A stretch of DNA of 64,000 nucleotides from Micromonospora parva. Lineage in GTDB: Bacteria > Actinomycetota > Actinomycetes > Mycobacteriales > Micromonosporaceae. Of the stretch, positions 42,069-53,027 are shown one piece after another. The stretch lies in NCBI RefSeq assembly GCF_000718515.1, contig NZ_JNZS01000012.1, positions 124,001-188,000 of the forward strand. The letters run 5' to 3'. The notes below the pieces were generated by a model, which saw nothing but the letters and a program-made list of their open reading frames with translations, did not search any database and had not been told where the DNA came from. Within the stretch, counting starts at the first letter, position 1. The number at the start of each line of letters is the position of its first letter. Position numbers and translations under genes: made by a program.

Positions 42069-43904
42069 GTGAAAACCCCGTCCCGCAGCAGGTCAGGACG
42101 AGCCCGCGTGTTCGCGGCCCGACTCGTCGTCGGCCTGCTCGCCGCCGCAGCCGCCGTCACCGTCGTCGCGTCCCCCGCCCAGGCCGCCGACGAGTCGATC
42201 AGTGTCAACTTCTCCACCACCAGCGGTGCGCCGACCTACCGCGCGTCCGGCTGGATCTACGGCATGACCGAGAACGCCAGCGGCCCCGCCGACCACTTCT
42301 ACCGGGACGTCAAGTTCCAGTACATGCGCGCCGGTGGCGCGCAGCTTCCGGGGAGTGGCTGGGTCGGCGGCACGTACGACCGTCGCTGGAACTCGACCCT
42401 CGCCCAGGCGCGCCGGACCACGTCCCTCGGCGGAAAGTTCATCATCCTGCCGCACGACCTGTGGGGCGCCGACGGTGCCGGAATCTCCCGCTTCCCCGGT
42501 GACAACGGCAACTGGACCGACTACGACAACTTCCTGACCCGCCTGATCAGCGACGTACGGGCGTCCGGCCTGTCGGTGCAGTGGGACATCTGGAACGAAC
42601 CCAACATCACCATCTTCTGGAACCGGCCGATCTCCCAGTACCTCGAACTCTGGCGTCGGACCTACCAGCGCATCCGGGCGGAGTTCCCCAGCCAGCTCAT
42701 CGTCGGGCCGAGCTGCGCCTGCGTGCCGTCGACCACGCACGCCTTCTGGAACCAGTACCTGGACTTCGTGCGCTCGACCAACACGGTGCCGGACATCATC
42801 AGCTGGCACTCGCTGCCCGGTGACCCGGTCGCCAACGTCGCCGCCGCCAACGCCACCCTCGACCCGCGCGGCATCGCCCACCCACGTCCGTACCAGATCA
42901 ACGAGTACGGCGCGCCGGACGAGCAGAACCCGGCCGACGGCGCCTGGTACATCGCGCGTCTGGAACGGGCCCGGGCCGACGGCCTGCGGGCGAACTGGGC
43001 CAGCGGCGGCAGTCTGCACAACGACCTCGGCAACCTGTTGATCCGCAACTCGGCCGGCCAGCACCAGCCCAAGGGGGAGTGGTGGAACTACCGCTACTAC
43101 GCCTCCCAGGTCGGCGAGAACGTCGCGGTGACCCCCAGCCAGTCGTACGACGCGTACGCCACGAAGACGGCCGGGTCGGCGAAGGTCCTGCTCGGCGGTG
43201 GTCGTACCACCGGGAACCTGACCGTCAACCTGCAACGCCTGGACACCACCAGCGGCATCGTGCAGAACAACCAGGTCCGGGTCGTCACCCAACGCATCCT
43301 GCACAACGGCGGTGGCGCCGTGCCGGGGCCGGTCACGGTCTCGAACAGCGTGGTCACGGTCTCCAACAACAACGCGACGGTGACAGTTCCGTACACCAAC
43401 CAGACCGACACCTACACCGTCACGCTGCTGCCCCCCTCGGACGGTGGCTTCCAGTCGGTGGCGGTGGCCCAACACTCCCAGCAGTGCCTGAACAACGCCG
43501 GGCTGAGCACCGCCGACGGCAACGTCCAGCAGCAGAACCACTGCGACGGGGGTGACCAGCAGCTGTGGAACTTCCGGCCGGTGGCCGGCGTGGCCAACAC
43601 CTACACGGTGGTCAACCAGCAGAGCGGCAAGTGTCTCGACGTCAGCGGCGTGTCCACCGCCGACGGCGCGGCGGTGCACCAGTGGACCTGCCTGAACGGC
43701 CTCAACCAGCAGTTCACGCTGCGCAAGGTGACCTACGCCGGCAGCGACTCGCACGACTACCAGCTCATCGCCCGCCACAGTGGCAAGTGCGTCGATGTCA
43801 ACGCGGTCTCCACGGCGGCCGGCGCGCAGGTGCACCAGTGGACCTGCCGGGCGGCCAACCAGGGCAGCCCGTTGAACCAGACGTGGCGGCTCCTGGGGCG
43901 GTAG
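42069..43904 (+). CDS. Secreted clan-A glycoside hydrolase (GH39-like) with ricin-type lectin
   Basis: 611 residues from GTG 42069, with AAGGAG upstream. A signal peptide ends near residue 40. The (beta/alpha)8 domain has FQYMRAGGAQLPGSGWVGGTYDRRWN, WDIWNEPNITIFW with the likely acid/base Glu177, and PYQINEYGAPDEQ with the likely nucleophile Glu279, as in GH39-like retaining enzymes. A beta-sandwich follows. The C-terminal ricin-type lectin begins around residue 465 with repeated QxW and CLDVSG motifs. It probably attacks a plant arabinose- or galactose-containing polymer. The exact family is uncertain. Confidence 0.75.
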   Translation: MKTPSRSRSGRARVFAARLVVGLLAAAAAVTVVASPAQAADESISVNFSTTSGAPTYRASGWIYGMTENASGPADHFYRDVKFQYMRAGGAQLPGSGWVGGTYDRRWNSTLAQARRTTSLGGKFIILPHDLWGADGAGISRFPGDNGNWTDYDNFLTRLISDVRASGLSVQWDIWNEPNITIFWNRPISQYLELWRRTYQRIRAEFPSQLIVGPSCACVPSTTHAFWNQYLDFVRSTNTVPDIISWHSLPGDPVANVAAANATLDPRGIAHPRPYQINEYGAPDEQNPADGAWYIARLERARADGLRANWASGGSLHNDLGNLLIRNSAGQHQPKGEWWNYRYYASQVGENVAVTPSQSYDAYATKTAGSAKVLLGGGRTTGNLTVNLQRLDTTSGIVQNNQVRVVTQRILHNGGGAVPGPVTVSNSVVTVSNNNATVTVPYTNQTDTYTVTLLPPSDGGFQSVAVAQHSQQCLNNAGLSTADGNVQQQNHCDGGDQQLWNFRPVAGVANTYTVVNQQSGKCLDVSGVSTADGAAVHQWTCLNGLNQQFTLRKVTYAGSDSHDYQLIARHSGKCVDVNAVSTAAGAQVHQWTCRAANQGSPLNQTWRLLGR

Positions 43905-43919
43905 GCGTCCCGGGAAATG

Positions 43920-43958
43920 GTGACGCGCTGGCCGTCGGTCCCACGGCCAGCGCGTCAC
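43920..43958 (+). terminator. Hairpin terminator
   Basis: A perfect 16-bp inverted repeat (GTGACGCGCTGGCCGT and its complement, 7-base loop) begins 15 bases after the stop of the clan-A hydrolase gene and separates it from the next promoter. Confidence 0.85.
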
Positions 43959-43973
43959 GTCGCATTGCATTCA

Positions 43974-44003
43974 TTGACATAAATTCCACAAAGGTCATAC
44001 GAT
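43974..44003 (+). promoter_or_regulatory. Promoter of the GH54 gene at 44086
   Basis: TTGACA (43974-43979) and TACGAT (43998-44003) with an 18-bp spacer, matching the promoter at 41971-42000. Confidence 0.75.
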
Positions 44004-44008
44004 TCGCT

Positions 44009-44022
44009 GCGAATCGATTCGC
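44009..44022 (+). promoter_or_regulatory. LacI operator upstream of GH54
   Basis: GCGAATCGATTCGC is a perfect palindrome lying five bases past the -10 box, as at 42004. Confidence 0.75.
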
Positions 44023-44034
44023 CGCCACCACTGA

Positions 44035-45660
<1,626 letters not shown>

Positions 45661-45682
45661 CCCGGTGACGCCGGAACGGGGG

Positions 45683-45719
45683 AGTGCGCCGGTCACCACG
45701 CGGTGGTGACCGGCGCACT
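45683..45719. terminator. Bidirectional hairpin terminator
   Basis: A perfect 17-bp inverted repeat (AGTGCGCCGGTCACCAC and its complement, loop GCG) lies between the convergent GH54 and esterase genes. Confidence 0.85.
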
Positions 45720-45742
45720 GTCTCGCCGACGCCAGCCTGGTC

Positions 45743-47092
45743 TCAGGCGATGGCGCAGGACGCGCCGTTGAGGGTGAACGAGGACGGCCGGGCGTTGTTG
45801 CCGGTGTGGGTGGCCTGGAAGCCGATGGTCACCGAGCCGTTGGCGGGGATGCCGCCGTTGTAGGCGACGTTGCGGGCCGTCACCTGCCCGGAGTTGGGCG
45901 AATAGGTGGCGTTCCAGCCCGAGGTGATGGTCTGCCCGCTCGGCAGGGTGAAGACCAGTGACCAGCCGTTGACGGCGCTGGTGCTGGTGTTCGTAATGGT
46001 GATGTTCTCGGTCAGGCCGTTGTTCCAGGCGTTGACGGCGACGCTCACCCGACAGGCGCCGTTGGCCGGCGGCGGCGTGGTGGGCGGCGGCGTGGTCGGG
46101 GGTGGCGTGGTCGGGGGTGGCGTCGTCGGCGGCGGGGTGGTCGGCGGCGGCGTCGTGGGGTTGGTCAGGCCGAAGAACTGCAGGGCCGCGGCAGCCATTC
46201 CGCCGGAGGGCAGGCTGTGCCCGGCCCCCTGGATGCTGTACGCCTCAACCTGGACGGTGCCGTTGCTGTCGGCGTAGCGACGCCGGTTCCAGTTGGCCTG
46301 GGGCGTGTCGGTGGAGGTGGGTGTCTGGCTCAGCCCGAACACGTTGGTCCACTGCTCGATCGTCTCCTGCAGCAACGAGTACGGCACGAGCGTGTCGCTG
46401 GTGCCGTGCCACAGCTGCACGCGCGGGCGGGGCCCGGAGTAACCCGGGTACGCCTGGCGGACCGCGTCGCCCCACTGCTGCGGGGTCCGGTTCATGTTGC
46501 CGCCGGTGCACTGGCTGCTGCCGGGCGGATAGTCCGCCGCGTTGGCGAAGCAGTTGAACGGCACGCCCATGAACGCGGCGCCGGCCTTGAACACGTCGGG
46601 GTAGAGCGCCAGCATGTGGTTCGTCATCATGCCGCCGGAGGAACTGCCGGTGGCGTAGACCCGGTCCCCGTCGGCCGCGTACTGCTGCTGCACGTACCGG
46701 ATCATGGAGATGATCGACACCGGGTCGCTGCCGCCACCACGTCGCTTGGCGGCGTCCGACCAGGTGTCGAAGCAGTTGCCGAACCCGGCCTGCTGGGTGG
46801 CGGACGGGTAGATGACGATGTATCCGTAGCGGTCCGCGAGGCTGGCGAACTCGCTCCCGGAGTAGAAGCCGGGGCCGGATCCTCCGCAGCCGTGCATGGC
46901 CACCACGACCGCCGGGCGGGCCGGGCGGTTGTCCGGCACGTAGACGTGCATGCGCATCCGACCCGGGTTGTCACCGAAGCTGGTCACCTCGGTCAGCGAC
47001 GCCGCGTACGCGGGTCGGAGCGCGGGGACCAGCAGGCCGGCTGTCAGCAGCGGCACGGCGAGGGCGAGCAGCAGTTTTCTCTTGATTCTCAA
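45743..47092 (-). CDS. Secreted CE1/PHB-depolymerase-type esterase with C-terminal CBM2
   Basis: 449 residues from TTG 47092, chosen because AAGGAGT lies seven bases upstream. A signal peptide is followed by an esterase domain with VVVAMHGCGGSGPGFYSGSEFASLADRYGYIVIYP, the nucleophile elbow ATGSSSGGMM (Ser151), and a late His in IQGAGHSLPSGG. A TTPPP-repeat linker leads to a CBM2 (CRVSVAVNAWNNGLTENITIT to SFTLNGASCAIA). CE1 members are acetylxylan or feruloyl esterases; some are PHB depolymerases. CBM2 and the context favour an ester attached to plant polymers. It is divergent from a PaaX gene that is probably its regulator. Confidence 0.87.
   Translation of the reverse strand: MRIKRKLLLALAVPLLTAGLLVPALRPAYAASLTEVTSFGDNPGRMRMHVYVPDNRPARPAVVVAMHGCGGSGPGFYSGSEFASLADRYGYIVIYPSATQQAGFGNCFDTWSDAAKRRGGGSDPVSIISMIRYVQQQYAADGDRVYATGSSSGGMMTNHMLALYPDVFKAGAAFMGVPFNCFANAADYPPGSSQCTGGNMNRTPQQWGDAVRQAYPGYSGPRPRVQLWHGTSDTLVPYSLLQETIEQWTNVFGLSQTPTSTDTPQANWNRRRYADSNGTVQVEAYSIQGAGHSLPSGGMAAAALQFFGLTNPTTPPPTTPPPTTPPPTTPPPTTPPPTTPPPANGACRVSVAVNAWNNGLTENITITNTSTSAVNGWSLVFTLPSGQTITSGWNATYSPNSGQVTARNVAYNGGIPANGSVTIGFQATHTGNNARPSSFTLNGASCAIA
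46069..46158 (-). repeat. Tandem 15-bp repeats coding for a TTPPP linker
   Basis: About six 15-base units encode Thr-Thr-Pro-Pro-Pro between the esterase and its CBM2. The same linker type occurs in the CBM2 esterase at 22868. Unit number may vary between strains. Confidence 0.85.
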
Positions 47093-47230
47093 CGGACGAC
47101 TCCTTCGATTGCCGGTTCGGCTGGGATTGGTCGCGCGATCCGTCAGCGGGTGCGCCCGGTTCCCGCGTGATCGCGCCTGCCCGCTACCTGTGGCTTGCCC
47201 TGCCCGGCTCCGGACGGCATTGCGTGGCAA

Positions 47231-47262
47231 TTAGTGTTCCCCTCGGACCGACAAGTGTCAAT
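47231..47262 (-). promoter_or_regulatory. Putative PaaX-linked promoter/operator of the CE1 esterase
   Basis: This 32-bp element matches 24320-24351 at 24 of 32 positions, including AAGTGTCAAT at the + strand right end. Read toward the esterase it opens with TTGACACTT, a -35 box. It lies 139 bp upstream of the esterase start and 96 bp upstream of the divergent PaaX start. Confidence 0.6.
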
Positions 47263-47357
47263 CGAAGTTTCTCTATCGCGAGGTGGTCCCGGGGCTCGGC
47301 GGGGAGCGGCGATCCGTCTACAGTCGTCACACCGTCCCTGAAGAGCACGGAGCGCCT

Positions 47358-48356
47358 GTGGCAAGCCCGTTCGACATCGACGAGATATATCCGGACGACG
47401 GAGATCACGAACTCCGGCTGCCCAGGCGGCAGGTGGGCAACTCCCCCCAGGGGGTCGCCGTGACCCTGTTGGCGGACTACACCCTGCGGACCCGTGTCCC
47501 CCTGCCGTCCGCCGCCATCGTGGCGCTGCTCGGAGAGACCGGCGTGACGACGGCCGGGGCGCGCACCGCGATCAGCCGGCTGGCCCGCCGCGGGGTCCTG
47601 GAGGGCAGCCGACTGGGGCGCCGCAGCTCGTACCGCCTCAGCCGCGCAGCGGCGGCCAGCCTCTCCGCGGGCGCCCACTGGATCCTCGCCTCCACCACCT
47701 CGACGGTGCGATGGGACGGGTGCTGGACGGTTGTCGCCTTCTCGCTGCCGCAGGAGCTGAGCACGCAGCGACGCGCGCTGCGGGCTCAGCTGCGGTGGCT
47801 CGGCTACGCGCCGCTGTACGACGGGCTGTGGATCTCGCCGCGCGAACTGAACGCTCCGGCTCGGGCTCGGCTCGACCAGCTCACCCTCGGTGCCGTGACG
47901 GTGTTTCGCGGCCGACAGACCCCGCTCGGCTCGGCGGCTCATCGTGCCCCGATCGAGGCCTGGGACATCCAGGCGATCAGTCGGAGCTACGACGCGTTCC
48001 TGCGGCGCTGGACGCCGCTGCTGCCCGCTGTGGTGTCCGGGGAGGTCGACGGGGTTGCCGCGGTGCGGGCGCGTACCGAGGTGATGGACACCTTCCGGCG
48101 GTTTCCCGTACTCGATCCGCAGTTGCCCCTGGAGCTTCTTCCGCAGGGGTGGCTCCGGCGGCCGGCGCAGGAGTTGTTCGCGGCCGTCTACGACGGCCTC
48201 GCCGCGCCCGCCGAGCGGCACGTTCGGGCGGTCGTCGCCCGGTTTGCCGACGGCACACAGCCCGACATCCGGGCACACACCACCGCCGACATGCTCGCCG
48301 GTGTACGCGTCGAGGCGAGCCTGGCCGAGCATGGGCATAGCGGTTCTGCCGGCTGA
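47358..48356 (+). CDS. PaaX-family transcriptional regulator (second copy)
   Basis: 332 residues from GTG 47358. The winged helix is SPQGVAVTLLADYTLRTRVPLPSAAIVALLGETGVTTAGARTAISRLARRGVLEGSRLG. The rest follows the PaaX pattern (CWTVVAFSLPQELSTQRRALRAQLRWLGYAPLYDGLWISP and YDAFLRRWTPLL). It differs from the PaaX at 24382 but has the same layout and the same kind of neighbour, a secreted CBM2 esterase. Repression of the divergent esterase is the natural inference. Confidence 0.88.
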   Translation: MASPFDIDEIYPDDGDHELRLPRRQVGNSPQGVAVTLLADYTLRTRVPLPSAAIVALLGETGVTTAGARTAISRLARRGVLEGSRLGRRSSYRLSRAAAASLSAGAHWILASTTSTVRWDGCWTVVAFSLPQELSTQRRALRAQLRWLGYAPLYDGLWISPRELNAPARARLDQLTLGAVTVFRGRQTPLGSAAHRAPIEAWDIQAISRSYDAFLRRWTPLLPAVVSGEVDGVAAVRARTEVMDTFRRFPVLDPQLPLELLPQGWLRRPAQELFAAVYDGLAAPAERHVRAVVARFADGTQPDIRAHTTADMLAGVRVEASLAEHGHSGSAG

Positions 48357-48562
48357 CGAGAATTACGTGGATCGTGCCGATGGCGCACTCGGGGTCTGGG
48401 GTCGGCGCGCTTGGCGATGACGCCTACGGGCAGCTGATCAAGGACGGTCTGGATCGGCTGGCGCAGGAGCTGACCTCCACGTAGGCGCGCGTTGCCGATA
48501 AGGACCTCTGGTCGCCGGATCGCCTGCCCCGCCGCCGCCCGTGCCCGGTCTCGCTTGCTAGC

Positions 48563-48576
48563 TGTGAGCGATAACA
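48563..48576 (+). promoter_or_regulatory. LacI-type operator, first of an inverted pair
   Basis: TGTGAGCGATAACA is a near-palindrome around a central CG, typical of LacI-family sites. Its 13-base core GTGAGCGATAACA occurs again, inverted, at 48734-48746. Confidence 0.6.
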
Positions 48577-48733
48577 GAGCCACCCTCAGGCGTCTTTCGG
48601 TAGCGCCGTGGCGCGGCCGTTCCGGCAGGTCGCTCGGCGAATGACGCGGATCCTCGCAGGCGGCGGGTGGTGATCGAGGCGAGGTGTTCGGGTGCGTCGG
48701 CGTGAACGGCTCATTTCGTCTTGACGAACGACA

Positions 48734-48746
48734 TGTTATCGCTCAC
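48734..48746 (-). promoter_or_regulatory. LacI-type operator, second of an inverted pair
   Basis: TGTTATCGCTCAC is the exact reverse complement of GTGAGCGATAACA at 48564. It lies 217 bp before the xylanase start. Confidence 0.6.
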
Positions 48747-48917
48747 TCTCGATATAGAGGACGATCGTTTCGTTGGGTTCACCGGGCGGGCCCTACGCGT
48801 CGTTTCTCGGTTCTCGGCGTCCATCCGGGCAGGCGGACGTCACCTCAGGGCTCCCGGCGGTGCCGGCGAACGCCTTCCCCAACCATGTGCGCCGGCACCA
48901 GGGGCCGTCCTGACTGA

Positions 48918-50230
<1,313 letters not shown>

Positions 50231-50314
50231 TCGCTGCCATTGCCTGAGCTGGGGGAGAAGGGCTGCCGGCCGACCGGGATCCGGCCGGCGCCCGCCCCGG
50301 CGAGGTGTGACGAC

Positions 50315-50348
50315 CGGTGGCCCGTCCCCGGGTGGGGGCGGGCCACCG
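50315..50348 (+). terminator. Hairpin terminator after the xylanase
   Basis: 15-bp arms (CGGTGGCCCGTCCCC with one G-U pair) and a four-base loop lie 85 bases past the xylanase stop. Confidence 0.65.
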
Positions 50349-50398
50349 CGACCATCAGGTAGTCGTTTCGGGCCGCCATTCGAATCGATGACAGTCAT

Positions 50399-50427
50399 TT
50401 GACGTATGACGTCTTTGCCGCTAATTT
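50399..50427 (+). promoter_or_regulatory. Promoter of the CBM13 esterase with a partial GntR-type motif
   Basis: TTGACG (50399-50404) and TAATTT (50422-50427) are 17 bp apart. The spacer starts TATGACGTC; read in reverse this gives ACGTCATACG, a part of the 19-bp motif at 52941-52959. Confidence 0.55.
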
Positions 50428-50654
50428 TCACCAGCGGGCGACGCGGCAGCCGGGAGCCAGGACGTCGCGCCGCGCGGCTCGACGCGGCCTGCTCCGAAGC
50501 CCGGATCGCGGCATCGCCATCGACGTGCGCCGAAGGCCGCAGGATGCCCGCACAACACCCCCAGACGTGCTGACGCCACCACCACGACGCCGGCACGCAC
50601 GCCAGGGCACCCGCGGCTCTCCGCTCGTGGGTGACCCCGATCGAAGGAGTGGAC

Positions 50655-52040
50655 ATGAAAGCCCTCGGTGAGGCTCGTCCCGCCTCTCGACAGAGACGTC
50701 GCTGGCGGTCAGGGTTGGCCGCGGCGACGGCCACGGTCATGGCCGCCAGCACCCTCGTCGCCGTCAACGCGGCGCCCGCGGCGGCAGCGACAGTGGACAC
50801 CAACGCCTGGTACACCCTCGTGAACCGGAACAGCGGCAAGGCGTTGGACCTGTACGCCTCGGCCACCAACGACGGTGCGCGGATCAGCCAGTGGACGCGC
50901 AACAACGGCACCAACCAGCAGTGGCAGTTCGTGGACTCCGGGGGCGGCTACTACCGGGTCAAGTCCCGGCACTCGGGCAAGGTGCTCGACGTCAGCAACT
51001 TCTCCACCGCCGACGGCGGCGCGATCGTGCAGTGGTCCGACCTCAACGGGACGAACCAGCAGTTCCGGCTGGCCGACTCGGACGGTGGCTACGTCCGGCT
51101 GATCAACCGCAACAGCAACAAGGTCGTCGAGGTGCAGGGCGCGTCCACCGCCGACGGCGGCAACATCGTGCAGTACGCCGACTGGGGCGGCGCCAACCAG
51201 CAGTGGCAACTCGTTCCCGTCGGCGGCAGCAACCCCCCGCCGACCGGCGGCAGCGGGTGCGGCAAGGCGCCGACGCTGGCCAGCGGCACGCACACGATCC
51301 AGAGCAACGGCAAGAGCCGAACCTTCATCCTGCGGGTGCCCGCCAACTACAACAACAGCAACCCGTACCGGCTGATCTTCGCCTTCCACTGGCGGGGCGG
51401 CACCATGCAGGAGATATCCTCCGGCGGCACCAGTGGGGCCGCCTGGTCCTACTACGGGCAGCAGGAGCAGTCGAACAACAGCGCGATCCTGGTGGCGCCG
51501 CAGGGGTTCGGCAACGGCTGGGGCAACTCCGGCGGTGAGGACATCACCTTCGTCGACGACATGATCAGCCGGATCGAGAGCAGCCTCTGCGTCAACCCGA
51601 GGCAGCGGTTCGCGCTCGGCTTCAGCTGGGGTGGCGGCATGAGCTACGCCGTCGCCTGCGCACGGGCCACCGTCTTCCGGGCGGTCGCTGTCATCTCCGG
51701 CGCGCAGATCAGCGGGTGCAGCGGCGGCACCCAGCCGATCGCGTACTTCGGGCTGCACGGCATCTCGGACAACGTCCTGAACATCTCCCAGGGCAGGGCG
51801 TTGCGCGACACCTTCGTCCGCAACAACGGTTGCACCGCCCAGAACCCGCCCGAGCCGGCCGGCGGCAGTCGTACGCACATCACGACCGCCTACTCCGGTT
51901 GCCGGACCGGCTACCCGGTGCAGTGGGCGGCGTACGACAACGGTCACATGCCCGGCCCGGTGGACGGCACCTACGCCGAGAGCGGCATCACGACCTGGAC
52001 CAAGGGTGAGATCTGGAGGTTCTTCGCCCAGTTCTCGTGA
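50655..52040 (+). CDS. Secreted esterase with N-terminal ricin-type lectin (CE1/PHB-depolymerase type)
   Basis: 461 residues from ATG 50655, AAGGAG upstream. A signal peptide, then a ricin-type lectin (about 47-188) almost the same as in the broken xylanase. After a short Pro/Gly linker comes the esterase (about 203-461): FILRVPANYNNSNPYRLIFAFHWRGG, the nucleophile elbow ALGFSWGGGM (Ser324), FGLHGISDNVLN and the terminal His in AAYDNGHMPGP. CE1-type feruloyl or acetylxylan esterase activity is likely. The module order is reversed relative to the CBM2 esterases. It is convergent with the GntR gene. Confidence 0.87.
   Translation: MKALGEARPASRQRRRWRSGLAAATATVMAASTLVAVNAAPAAAATVDTNAWYTLVNRNSGKALDLYASATNDGARISQWTRNNGTNQQWQFVDSGGGYYRVKSRHSGKVLDVSNFSTADGGAIVQWSDLNGTNQQFRLADSDGGYVRLINRNSNKVVEVQGASTADGGNIVQYADWGGANQQWQLVPVGGSNPPPTGGSGCGKAPTLASGTHTIQSNGKSRTFILRVPANYNNSNPYRLIFAFHWRGGTMQEISSGGTSGAAWSYYGQQEQSNNSAILVAPQGFGNGWGNSGGEDITFVDDMISRIESSLCVNPRQRFALGFSWGGGMSYAVACARATVFRAVAVISGAQISGCSGGTQPIAYFGLHGISDNVLNISQGRALRDTFVRNNGCTAQNPPEPAGGSRTHITTAYSGCRTGYPVQWAAYDNGHMPGPVDGTYAESGITTWTKGEIWRFFAQFS
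50793..51209 (+). repeat. Copy 2 of the duplicated lectin-coding segment
   Basis: See 49796-50212. This copy is at the N-terminus of the esterase. Confidence 0.85.
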
Positions 52041-52112
52041 CACTGATCGGCGCAGCCGGCGGCGTCCGCTCCCGTACCCCGGGGGTGGGCGCCGTTCCGG
52101 CTGGGGTGGCGG

Positions 52113-52883
52113 TCAGCGTTCGAGGCGGGCGGGGCTCCCCGAGCCGTTGCGGCGGACCAGCCAGGCCTCGGTGATGTGGGTGAACATCGCCTCAGCGGCG
52201 CCGTTGGCGTCGTGGGCGGCGATGCGTTCGTAGATGCGTCGGTGGCCCTGGTTGGACGCCACGCACAGGGCGCGTTCCGTCCGGCCCATGTACCGGGCGG
52301 TGTTGATCACCTGGCTTTCCAGCGCACGGACGACGCCACGAGCGATGCGGTTCCCCGACGCCTGCATGATCGTGTCGTGGAAGGCCCGGTCGTGGTCGTG
52401 GTAGGTGACGTGGTCGTCGACGAGCTCGTCCATCCGGTCGACCATGGCCCGCAGGCGCTCGATGGTCTCGGTGTCGGCGAGGCGGGCGGCGACGTTCGCC
52501 ATGTCGGACTCCAGCACCCGCCGGGTGACGACCAGGTCGTCGAGGATGGCGAAGCTGTCGTCCACGGCGATGGTCGCGGCGAGGACGAGCTCGTCGAGCA
52601 TGTCCCAGTGTGCCGGTGGGGTGACCATGGTGCCGGCGCCCTGGCGGACCTGCACCAGCCCCTTCTCCTGGAGGATCTTCACTGCTTCCCGGACGACGGT
52701 CCGGCTCACCCCGAAGGTCTCGCAGAGGATCGGCTCGGGAGGTAGGGACGTCCCGGACGGGTGTACGCCGCGGACGATGCGCTCCACCAGTTCGGCGGTG
52801 ACCGCCCTGGCGAGGTTGGTCGGCCGACGCACCCACGCCGGGGTCGCCGGGCTGTTCAGGGCTGTCTCCCGTGGTGGCGTCAT
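52113..52883 (-). CDS. GntR-family regulator, FadR/FCD subfamily
   Basis: 256 residues. The winged helix is NLARAVTAELVERIVRGVHPSGTSLPPEPILCETFGVSRTVVREAVKILQEKGLVQVRQGAGTMV. The FCD effector domain has a helical bundle with the metal-binding Asp and His positions (LVVTRRVLESDMANVAA, YHDHDRAFHDTIMQASGN, HRRIYERIAAHD). It is divergent from the ABC-catabolic operon at 53028, with a 144-bp spacer holding the TGACG-type motif, and is its likely repressor. The ligand would be a sugar acid. Confidence 0.92.
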   Translation of the reverse strand: MTPPRETALNSPATPAWVRRPTNLARAVTAELVERIVRGVHPSGTSLPPEPILCETFGVSRTVVREAVKILQEKGLVQVRQGAGTMVTPPAHWDMLDELVLAATIAVDDSFAILDDLVVTRRVLESDMANVAARLADTETIERLRAMVDRMDELVDDHVTYHDHDRAFHDTIMQASGNRIARGVVRALESQVINTARYMGRTERALCVASNQGHRRIYERIAAHDANGAAEAMFTHITEAWLVRRNGSGSPARLER

Positions 52884-52940
52884 GTCCCCCTCCGAATGGC
52901 TCGCCGTGGCACGACGTCCGGATCAGTGTACGGCCGGGTG

Positions 52941-52969
52941 TTGACGTCACACGTCATACGAGTTACGTT
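52941..52969 (+). promoter_or_regulatory. Promoter and GntR-type operator of the catabolic operon
   Basis: TTGACG (52941-52946) and TACGTT (52964-52969) are 17 bp apart. TTGACGTCACACGTCATAC (52941-52959) covers the -35 and spacer. The inverted TGACG/CGTCA halves look like a GntR site. Confidence 0.7.
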
Positions 52970-53027
52970 CCCGTCAACATTGGCTCGCGGGGCACCCGCC
53001 GGCCACCCCCCATATAGAGGTGACAAC

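Larger units (their letters stand above)
50231..50654. other. 424-bp intergenic region between xylanase and esterase
   Basis: It holds the terminator at 50315-50348, a weaker 8-bp stem at 50265-50289, and the promoter at 50399-50427. No gene is apparent. Confidence 0.5.

Noticed and set aside
42093..43970. 625-residue open frame on the minus strand
   Set aside because: It overlaps the clan-A hydrolase, which has clear motifs; the frame has only GC-rich shadow composition.
48684..48917. 77-residue frame in the xylanase leader
   Set aside because: It has no ribosome site or recognisable family and crosses the operator at 48734.
50365..50400. Further LacI site at CGAATCGATGAC
   Set aside because: Only one half matches GAATCGATTC, so it is weaker than the other sites.
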